The position numbers were made by a program, and so were the translations under genes. The notes under the pieces are model-generated. The model saw only the letters and a list, made by a program, of their open reading frames with translations. It had not been told where the DNA came from and did not search any database. From a virus, in the IMG/VR virus record IMGVR_UViG_3300049719_000098, positions 1 through 20,365 of that record: a stretch of 20,365 bases of DNA. One strand, written 5' to 3'. Each line of letters starts with the position of its first letter. Position 1 is the first letter of the stretch. Positions 7,650 through 13,875 of the stretch are shown here, piece after piece.

Positions 7650-8168
7650 ACTTAGGCTTGACGTCACTGATGCGCTGACTATGAGAGAACTTATTCCAAT
7701 TGGAATTTGCATGTCAAATCGCTCACCTGGAAATAAAGTGTCACACTGTTTTGCACCTGTAACGTCAGTCGAATCAACTGATTCACCCGTTGAGCCTGTT
7801 GAGAACGCATAATATATGGGTGTGTACGGGTCGCCCTTAAGGGAGAACACCTTGCTGCCTGAAATCGCGCTCACCAATGACGCACATGGCAACGTTAAAA
7901 AGCTCAACTGCGTGCTTTGACTTCCTGTCACGTTGAAACGCCATATTTTTGCTAACGTTGCAGCCTTTGGGATTCCAAGAAGCTGCGTTGATTCAAGAGC
8001 GCCGTTCGACGTATCAACGGAACCTGACAATTGAAGCGTTCCTGACGTAATTGTAACAGGCAACGAACTTGTGACAGTCATTATAACCTGATTGGTGACC
8101 TGTGTTGATAACGAACCAGACACAACGTTTCCGCCACCTGCTGACGATTGACTAAATCCACCGCTCAT
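7632..8168 (-). CDS. Small Ser/Thr-rich virion surface protein
   Basis: This 178-aa protein is not assigned to a named family. It begins MSGGFSQSSAGGGNVVSGSL, continues with repeated short beta strands rich in Ser, Thr, Val and Gly (VTSSLPVTITSGTLQLSGSV), and ends FDMQIPIGISSLIVSASVTS and SLSLAITS, a style common in phage head-fibre and tail-fibre accessory proteins. AGGA lies 7 nt before ATG 8168. It follows the tailspike gene by 44 bp and is probably in the same transcript. Its last 18 bp overlap the 3' end of the convergent endonuclease remnant. A decoration or fibre-associated role is inferred from composition and place only. Confidence 0.68.
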   Translation of the reverse strand: MSGGFSQSSAGGGNVVSGSLSTQVTNQVIMTVTSSLPVTITSGTLQLSGSVDTSNGALESTQLLGIPKAATLAKIWRFNVTGSQSTQLSFLTLPCASLVSAISGSKVFSLKGDPYTPIYYAFSTGSTGESVDSTDVTGAKQCDTLFPGERFDMQIPIGISSLIVSASVTSSLSLAITS

Positions 8169-8212
8169 AATACGTTCCTAACAACAATATATATTGAACA
8201 ACGAAAAATGTG

Positions 8213-10423
8213 TCATGCAAGTGATGCTAACAAACTATACAGTTCCTGTGCCTCCAATAATGGATTTCCGGTTGCAGGTAATTTAATTCCCCAACGACGA
8301 AATTTTGAATGTCCCGCAATTAGCACTCTGTCTACAGCAAGCGCCCCTGTTGTATCAGATGTTGGAACTGATGTTCCTGATGAATCAATTGCGTATAATT
8401 TACCATCTGTGTGCAAAACAAATACCATCGTAACTCGTGTTAAAGGCGTAACTACGGATTGTACTAACGACAACTGCGTTCCATCATATCGATAACAAGC
8501 GAACGTAGTAGATCCCGTATAAACAACTTGTGTTCGCGAAGAAGCAGAAGCATTTTTAATACTAAAAATTTCATCAATAGATGTAATTAATGACATTTGT
8601 ATAAATTGAATAAATGGCGTGTGTGTCCCACCGTACGCTCCCCACTTGATTGAATTAGTTTCTGACATCACCGCAGCGCCATCACCAACAAGAACATTTG
8701 TGTTCGTCAATGGATCATTTACAATTTGAAATGTACCTCCCGAAGTTGTAACGACAGACGTACCTTCACGGCTTGCCATTGACGTGACAGAATACGACGA
8801 ACCGCCAATACCAGTGTCTGCGTCCCAATACCCTCCCGTTGACCAGGTGCCCGCCTGTGGAATGCTAAAGCCAAGTTCGTGTCTTATGCAATCTACAGCA
8901 ACTCTAAGCGCCGCAAAAGTTTGATTAACGCTTGAAAAATTAAACAATGTCACTCGTACTTCACTGTCTGCCTCTACAGAACAATCAAGTTGACAACCAG
9001 CCGGTAGAGCGGTTGATAACGCCGCGCGCACAGTGTCTCCCAAGTATGGACCAATATTTGGTGTTGGATTTGTTATTAATGTCGAAGCAAAAGAACCACT
9101 TGTGACGGCACCAGGTATCCATAATCCTTTGAACGTCGTTCGACCTATGTCGGTTCCCTCTGAAACTAATCCCGTTACTCCAACGTCAATGTTACTAATG
9201 TTTGATACATTGGAATGTAATGCATTATTTTTTACTTGAAGTCCATTTACATTTTTTGCGTAAATTGCAAAATTAGTTCCAGGTTGTCCAACAAAATAAT
9301 TGCCTGAAACAGTAATTGCAAAGGCTTTGTTTGGGTTATCATAAACAATCCCCATTATATAGTTTTTTACCCTGTTTTCATCTATAATGTTACCTGTAAA
9401 TGTTAATCCTCGAATATCGTCGGGTGTTCTGAGCGCTATTAAGTCGTCAGTTGATGAAATACTTGATTCAAAATAATTTCGTTCAATCACAGAACTCATA
9501 AAACAGCCTGTTATACTACCCAAGCTGCATCCTTCTATCGTGCATCGCGTAATGTGTACCAAATTTGGAAAGGCAACATTGTTTGTTTGAGAACGTATGC
9601 CCCACAATAGACAATTTTCAATCGCAGTGTTATCAACACTTAACCCATTACAATTGTTTCGTATTAAAACACCATTTCCCGACGTTTGATAAATGAAACA
9701 GTTCATTATTGACATGTGTGCAGTGTTATTAGGACCGGTTGAAATTATGGTATCAACCAATATTCCTGCAACACTAAAACACGTGTGACCTGCACCATCA
9801 ATGTAAACATTGCGTATTGCTCCATTCCACGCGTTAAGAGTTCTAATTGCGGATTGACTGTTCGCGTTGTTTGAAGATATTTGTAAATCGCTTATTTCAG
9901 ATCGTAAATATGGAAGATATGACGTTGGGTCAGCGCCCCAAATTATTGCATGACTTGCACCTGTGTAAAATATGATTGAGTTATAACCTGTACCACGTAA
10001 ATTAACGCTTATGGGTAAGCTTAACGAAGTACCAACGTTATATACGCCTGACGGAAAAAATAACGTGCCGCCGCCATTAGTTGATAATTCATTGATTGCG
10101 GCTTGTAACATTGAAGAATCATCTCCGCCGTTACCAGCACCTATTTTTTTTGCATTTAGTTCAAGTTGTTCAACAGTAAGAACGTCTTTTATTCTTAATT
10201 TTTTCTCAAAAATAGCCGCCGTTGGAGAAGTTACATTTAAACACGTGTACCTATCACCGGTCGCTTGATCAAGAACAATCTTTCCAACGTCTGTTGAACT
10301 AAAATTTGAATTATTTGGAAAAGCAGTAAATGATGCAAAACTCCCTGAATTTGAGACAATAGCGGCATCAACTGAATGAATTCCATCGCCTTGTATTAAC
10401 GCTGAATGTTTTTTAGTTGACAT
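8213..10423 (-). CDS. Tailspike with pectate-lyase-type beta-helix and LamG-like C-terminus
   Basis: This 736-aa protein is probably the receptor-binding or depolymerising tailspike. Residues 1-90 form an N-terminal adaptor (SSTDVGKIVLDQATGDRYTC). Residues 97-130 read GNGGDDSSMLQAAINE, then NGGGTLFFPSGVYNVG, the typical opening of pectate-lyase-3 beta-helix proteins. Residues about 130-440 follow with repeated short strands and Asn/Ile/Gly-rich turns (RNNCNGLSVDNTAIENC, VSGNYF, VKNNALHSNVSN), as in a right-handed parallel beta-helix. The last 240 residues look like a second, lectin-like domain (GYWDADTGIGG, DGKLYAIDSSG, FRRWGIKLP) ending in a helix (LEAQELYSLLASLA). No catalytic residues can be named from sequence alone. 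It starts at ATG 10423 after a weak ribosome-binding region, 9 bp beyond the LamG gene. Tailspike identity is fairly sure; enzymatic activity and substrate are unknown. Confidence 0.78.
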   Translation of the reverse strand: MSTKKHSALIQGDGIHSVDAAIVSNSGSFASFTAFPNNSNFSSTDVGKIVLDQATGDRYTCLNVTSPTAAIFEKKLRIKDVLTVEQLELNAKKIGAGNGGDDSSMLQAAINELSTNGGGTLFFPSGVYNVGTSLSLPISVNLRGTGYNSIIFYTGASHAIIWGADPTSYLPYLRSEISDLQISSNNANSQSAIRTLNAWNGAIRNVYIDGAGHTCFSVAGILVDTIISTGPNNTAHMSIMNCFIYQTSGNGVLIRNNCNGLSVDNTAIENCLLWGIRSQTNNVAFPNLVHITRCTIEGCSLGSITGCFMSSVIERNYFESSISSTDDLIALRTPDDIRGLTFTGNIIDENRVKNYIMGIVYDNPNKAFAITVSGNYFVGQPGTNFAIYAKNVNGLQVKNNALHSNVSNISNIDVGVTGLVSEGTDIGRTTFKGLWIPGAVTSGSFASTLITNPTPNIGPYLGDTVRAALSTALPAGCQLDCSVEADSEVRVTLFNFSSVNQTFAALRVAVDCIRHELGFSIPQAGTWSTGGYWDADTGIGGSSYSVTSMASREGTSVVTTSGGTFQIVNDPLTNTNVLVGDGAAVMSETNSIKWGAYGGTHTPFIQFIQMSLITSIDEIFSIKNASASSRTQVVYTGSTTFACYRYDGTQLSLVQSVVTPLTRVTMVFVLHTDGKLYAIDSSGTSVPTSDTTGALAVDRVLIAGHSKFRRWGIKLPATGNPLLEAQELYSLLASLA

Positions 10424-10432
10424 ATGTTATAC

Positions 10433-11167
10433 TTAGTTTACACCGTACAAATTTGTAGAATATTTTCTCAACATTGTTGTTTCCGTAACATTTAACACTC
10501 GATTGTAAACCAATAATTCTGCCAACGAATAAAATTGAGAAGAAAAAATTCCGTTTATTGTTGTTAGTAATTTACCTCCCGAAACTGTCGATCCTGTGTC
10601 ATCCGCCGTTATCGGTGAACCGTTTGTCACCAAGTTGCCATTGCCTTCATCACACGTTACATCACGTGTAGATGACATTGTCCAAATTGTACATTTAACC
10701 GTAGTAGGTGCAGGAGTCGTATTAGCAGAATAAACGATGCCGCCAGATCCATAAAAAGCAATGTACGTTCCTACGGTTCCCGTTCTAACGAAGCAAAGTC
10801 TGTGCGCATCTTCTCCGCTCATTTGTAACAATGTTACGCCGCCAGTCGACGTAGCACAATATCCAATTGCAACTACCGTGCGAGCCGAACCCGGCGGCAC
10901 TAAATTTGAACTAAACGTGAATCCCAAATCTGATGTAGTTGTACATGAAGGTCTACCTCCCACGTTGGAATCAGACGCAACGTAAGTGACCTGATTTGGA
11001 TTTGCGGTAAATAATAACGAACCTACGCGAGATGTTATTGAAACGACTTTCCCTGAATTGACTATTGCGTCAGCCGTCGACAACCAACACGTCATGTTAG
11101 GTATTTGAATAGGACTAAATGCGCGCGCGCTCAGCCCAGCAGAAGCGCCCGGCGCGAGAACGCTCAT
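10433..11167 (-). CDS. LamG/concanavalin-like adhesin, paralogue of the 6090-6878 gene
   Basis: This 244-aa, beta-rich protein is probably a virion adhesin. It has a short arm (MSVLAPGASAGLSARAFSP), then IPNMTCWLSTADAIVNSGKV and GSLLFTANPNQVTYV, corresponding to the start of a LamG-type jelly-roll, and ends SLAELLVYNRVLNVTETTML then YSTNLYGVN. This C-terminal signature is shared with the 262-aa gene near 6.5 kb. It starts at ATG 11167 inside the end of the preceding gene (ATGA overlap), with GAGG about 8 nt upstream, so translation is probably coupled. A carbohydrate-binding role on tail or fibre is inferred from fold type and from its place next to the tailspike. Confidence 0.72.
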   Translation of the reverse strand: MSVLAPGASAGLSARAFSPIQIPNMTCWLSTADAIVNSGKVVSITSRVGSLLFTANPNQVTYVASDSNVGGRPSCTTTSDLGFTFSSNLVPPGSARTVVAIGYCATSTGGVTLLQMSGEDAHRLCFVRTGTVGTYIAFYGSGGIVYSANTTPAPTTVKCTIWTMSSTRDVTCDEGNGNLVTNGSPITADDTGSTVSGGKLLTTINGIFSSQFYSLAELLVYNRVLNVTETTMLRKYSTNLYGVN

Positions 11168-11688
11168 GTTACGTCCTCAAACGAGTTGACCCACCATTTT
11201 CCACGTGCGTGGCACGCCGTAGATGCCTTACGCGTGACGCTGACAATAAACCCACCGGACGTCGCTGCAAGCGTTGCTGTGGCTCCTGCAATGCCTAGCG
11301 GCAAATTGCTCGTATCGGGAATAACCGTTCCGGACAATGTACACGTAGCGACAGACGAACCGTCAGTGACGATCGACAACCCGATCACCATGTCTATTGT
11401 GCCACCAACTGTGTGATCTGCGTCAGTGTACACATAAACACGAACGCCCAACGTGCACAAATATTTTCTTGAGGCTAATAACCCACGCAAAATTATTCCC
11501 GCATCGCCCGCTTGATATCCTGACCACAGCGAGGCTGCTAACGCAGTGCTGATATCTGACGCCAACGCCTGGTCGCTCAAAGTGTGTCCATTGTCAAAGT
11601 TTGTGATTGCATTGCCACCTCCTGACAACGCGCTCGTCAACGTTCCGCCAAGCAAAGGTAATGGACCAAAAGTACCTACTAATGACAC
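11164..11688 (-). CDS. Hypothetical virion protein, beta-rich
   Basis: This 174-aa protein has no recognised family. It begins MSLVGTFGPLPLLGGTLTSA and has SGGGNAITNFDNGHTLSDQA, a central beta-rich region (YLCTLGVRVYVYTDADHTVG) and a C-terminus GGFIVSVTRKASTACHARGK followed by WWVNSFEDVT, a layout reminiscent of small phage fibre or baseplate-decoration domains. The GTG start at 11688 abuts the previous stop (11691-11689) with no gap, and its own TGA overlaps the next ATG, so the three genes from 12069 to 10433 look translationally coupled. That supports a joint role with the LamG adhesin and tailspike. No enzymatic motif is seen. Confidence 0.68.
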   Translation of the reverse strand: MSLVGTFGPLPLLGGTLTSALSGGGNAITNFDNGHTLSDQALASDISTALAASLWSGYQAGDAGIILRGLLASRKYLCTLGVRVYVYTDADHTVGGTIDMVIGLSIVTDGSSVATCTLSGTVIPDTSNLPLGIAGATATLAATSGGFIVSVTRKASTACHARGKWWVNSFEDVT

Positions 11689-12069
11689 TTAGCCAACTCC
11701 TTGCACGTTTGTCGAACCTGATAACGTCATCATCATCGCTCGATTGATCATTGTGAGCTCAGCGTACGCTGTGTATGCAGTTGAACTGCCGCTAATGAAC
11801 AGGTTTGTGATTCGAACGTCCATTGCGAGACTTTCACCTGGAACGAGTTCTATGTAATTTGATCCCTTCAACCCATTTGCAGTAAATCCAACGCGCAAGT
11901 TATTTGAACTCGCCAACGCATTCTTTACGACGACGCTGTTTGAAACGTTTGGAAAGCTATGCTGAATTATTTCATTAACACCCGTCGTCGAGGACGTCAC
12001 CCAAGGAATTCCTGGGACTTGATATTCAACAGCATTGGAGGCACCGGGCTGTACATTACCTAAAGGCAT
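11689..12069 (-). CDS. Conserved-type phage structural protein of unknown function
   Basis: This 126-aa protein reads MPLGNVQPGASNAVEYQVPG, IPWVTSS, QHSFPNVSNSVVVKN, LRVGFTANGLKG and LVPGESLAMDVRITNLFISG. That pattern (EYQ...G.PWVTSS, FP.V...V.V.N, LRVGFTA.G..G) is one I associate with small virion proteins of aquatic phages, but I cannot name it. There is no signal peptide or membrane helix. ATG 12069 has AAGGTGA at good spacing. It is the first gene of the adhesin cassette, 32 bp after the prohead protease, and is followed directly by the 174-aa gene. A decoration or fibre-anchoring role is possible but unproven. Confidence 0.7.
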   Translation of the reverse strand: MPLGNVQPGASNAVEYQVPGIPWVTSSTTGVNEIIQHSFPNVSNSVVVKNALASSNNLRVGFTANGLKGSNYIELVPGESLAMDVRITNLFISGSSTAYTAYAELTMINRAMMMTLSGSTNVQGVG

Positions 12070-12101
12070 AGTTCACCTTGTGATAAGTATTCACGTACGC
12101 A

Positions 12102-12710
12102 TCATTTGTGCAAAATGTCATTTAGTATCCTATCAATGCGATCTTCTTTTGTGAAGTGAGTTCGTAATTGTTGCAATTCAGTTGTGTTGACGTTTCGACA
12201 CTCCGGAATCATGAACGCAGACGTGGTTGATGGATCTGAAACAGTATCGAAACATATGAGCTGAAACGAGTCGAGAACAACTGTGTAATTTCCTTTTTCT
12301 TCTACGTCTCCGACGCCTCTTGACGATATGCCAATCTTCACGCCACTCTCAACCAAGCCCTTCAAAATTAATCCCGAAGGTACCTTGTGTAGCACCTCTA
12401 TCGAACCTCTTGCATCCTTTCCATCCATGTACAGTTCACGAACGATGTGTGACACGTTCTTGAGGCTTATCGTGCTCTCTGGCGGATGATCGAGCTCGCC
12501 GGTCGCCCTGTTTTCAATGATGAACTTCTGGTAGTTTCTCACCTCGCGCTGAAGTATTGCCATCGGGTACACGCGGCCATTTTGGTTCAACGTGTCAGCG
12601 CGCTGCATCACGCCACGAAGAATTATCTTGCCTTCGTTCTCAAACGACCTCTTGACCTCTTTTGGATCAACGTCGTCGAGCGAAAAGTACTCACGTAGTA
12701 GTTTAGGCAT
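12102..12710 (-). CDS. 21: Prohead protease, T4 gp21-like
   Basis: This 202-aa protein is the maturation protease that would cut scaffold, capsid and other head proteins, typically after (L/I)xE. It shows LRGVMQRADTLNQNGRVYP (residues 31-49), the usual gp21-family strand with NGRVYP, then GELDHP with His75 and GISSRG with Ser129/Ser130, which supply the catalytic His and Ser. An acidic partner may lie in FDTVSDPST (D155 or D159). Its length is close to T4 gp21 (212 aa). The start ATG at 12710 lies inside the end of the 276-aa gene (8-bp overlap ATGCCTAA) with GAGGA just upstream, indicating coupled translation. It sits between portal and scaffold as in T4, but the adhesin cassette, not the scaffold, follows it here. 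The assignment is confident; the choice between the two serines is not. Confidence 0.9.
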   Translation of the reverse strand: MPKLLREYFSLDDVDPKEVKRSFENEGKIILRGVMQRADTLNQNGRVYPMAILQREVRNYQKFIIENRATGELDHPPESTISLKNVSHIVRELYMDGKDARGSIEVLHKVPSGLILKGLVESGVKIGISSRGVGDVEEKGNYTVVLDSFQLICFDTVSDPSTTSAFMIPECRNVNTTELQQLRTHFTKEDRIDRILNDILHK

Positions 12711-13533
12711 TTTCTTCCTCGCTCCTCAGCTCGTTCAGTAAGTTCACGTATTCAATGCACTTCAAAGCAACGTCATCGCTCGAGGCATCAAAGTTCTCGC
12801 TCATTAGTTTTTCCTTGACTGTGTCAAGCTTTTCTTTGACAGATGCCGAGCGCTTGTACGTTGCAATTTCGCAAAGCAGCTCTCGTTTCAACGCTAACGC
12901 TTCTTCGTGAAGCCTGTCATTTCCTATTGCGTATGCCTTCACGATCTTCTTGTGTTGCTCAGTGAGGGCGTCACCGTACTTGTCGTCGAGCTTCTTTGAC
13001 ATGACGTCCATGACGAGCTCGTCTTCGTTGCGCATTCCTTCAACGACGAACGTGTCAGCAATTCCCTTGTCTGCAATCAGCATCTTTATCAACTTGTCCT
13101 CGAGCGTCGCAAGCTGCTGCATGTCGCGGTTGTCTGATCGCCACTCATTTATCAATGAACATACTGCTGCGTGATCAACGTAATTATGCACCCGTTGTTC
13201 AAATGCGTCTGCACCAAGGACGCAATTAATTTCGTGTATCAGCATCGACTTCTCCTTGTCAAGAAGCTTGACGTCGTGCTTTCTTAATGCTTGTTTTGCT
13301 TCGTTCAAGATTGACGACGCAACGTACTCTGAAGAGACGGTCGTCTTCAACAGTGAATTTACGAGGCGAAACTCCTTGTAAAGTTCCGTTCCAGGCTTGA
13401 ACCTTCGCTTGATTATTTTTAAGGCTCCTGACGAGCGCTTCTTGTTTCCTTCGACCAAAGCTTGCGCGATCGCCTGGACCAAGAATTCATACACTAAGGT
13501 TACGTTACGCTTTTTGTTATGTGATTTTGACAA
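12703..13533 (-). CDS. Head-region helical protein, possible prohead core component
   Basis: This 276-aa, all-helical, charged protein holds the gene 67/68 position between portal and protease. The N-terminus is basic (MSKSHNKKRNVTLVYEFLVQ) and is followed by KIIKRRFKPGTELYKEFRLV and NSLLKTTVSSEYVASSILNE, a set of motifs I associate with an uncharacterised gene next to the prohead protease in T4-like aquatic phages. The second half is coiled-coil-like (LHEEALALKRELLCEIATYK). The start is TTG 13533, preceded by AGAGG 8 nt upstream. No ATG nearby fits. Its end overlaps the protease start by 8 bp. A core or assembly-chaperone role is inferred from position only; no T4 gp68 similarity can be claimed by eye. 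Confidence 0.72.
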   Translation of the reverse strand: MSKSHNKKRNVTLVYEFLVQAIAQALVEGNKKRSSGALKIIKRRFKPGTELYKEFRLVNSLLKTTVSSEYVASSILNEAKQALRKHDVKLLDKEKSMLIHEINCVLGADAFEQRVHNYVDHAAVCSLINEWRSDNRDMQQLATLEDKLIKMLIADKGIADTFVVEGMRNEDELVMDVMSKKLDDKYGDALTEQHKKIVKAYAIGNDRLHEEALALKRELLCEIATYKRSASVKEKLDTVKEKLMSENFDASSDDVALKCIEYVNLLNELRSEEENA

Positions 13534-13601
13534 TGTGTCAACCTCTTCTGTGCCACGCCAACGTGATACAAAAATAAGTATGTTAGTTCATGATTTTAAA
13601 G

Positions 13602-13674
13602 TGACAAAGGCTGGATTTGAACCAGCCACACCAAGATTTTCAGTCTTGTGCTCTACCAAATGAACTACTTTGCC
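13602..13674 (-). tRNA. tRNA-Phe (anticodon GAA)
   Basis: The minus strand folds as a full 73-nt cloverleaf. The acceptor is GGCAAAG with CTTTGTC (one G-U pair), the D arm GTTC/GAGC around a GG-containing loop, and the anticodon stem CAAGA/TCTTG with loop CTGAAAA (anticodon GAA). The variable loop has 5 nt, and the T arm is GCTGG/CCAGC with loop TTCAAAT. The discriminator is A; CCA is not encoded. It starts about 10 nt after the stop of the 55-aa ORF and ends before the 276-aa gene, on the same strand, so it would be processed out of the head-gene transcript. Confidence 0.93.
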
Positions 13675-13683
13675 AATGAAAAA

Positions 13684-13851
13684 TTATTCATCCTCTGCAA
13701 TCAAAAACATGAGTTCCGCTAGCCTCTTCGCAAAGTCCGTCTTTGCCATCTCGCCTGCCTTTACGCGCTGCCACGCGGCAGTCCTGTTACATCCTAAAAC
13801 CAATTGTGAAATCTGATCAGCTTCTTCACGTAGGCTGTCTGTCTTGCTCAT
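13684..13851 (-). CDS. Small hypothetical protein after the portal
   Basis: This 55-aa protein (MSKTDSLREEADQISQLVLG to RLAELMFLIAEDE) is helical and charged. It occupies the place of T4 gene 67 (a small prohead core protein) directly after the portal gene, but I see no sequence similarity to it. An in-frame TTG at 13866 would add five residues. The ATG at 13851 was chosen because GGAG lies 9 nt upstream and overlaps the longer reading. It is 24 bp beyond the portal stop and 9 bp before the tRNA. Function unknown. Confidence 0.6.
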   Translation of the reverse strand: MSKTDSLREEADQISQLVLGCNRTAAWQRVKAGEMAKTDFAKRLAELMFLIAEDE

Positions 13852-13875
13852 TTTGCTGTTCTCCAACGACTTTCT

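Noticed and set aside
8185-8196. Palindrome CAATATATATTG upstream of the 178-aa gene as an operator or promoter
   Set aside because: A single AT-rich palindrome with no second copy or promoter context is weak evidence.
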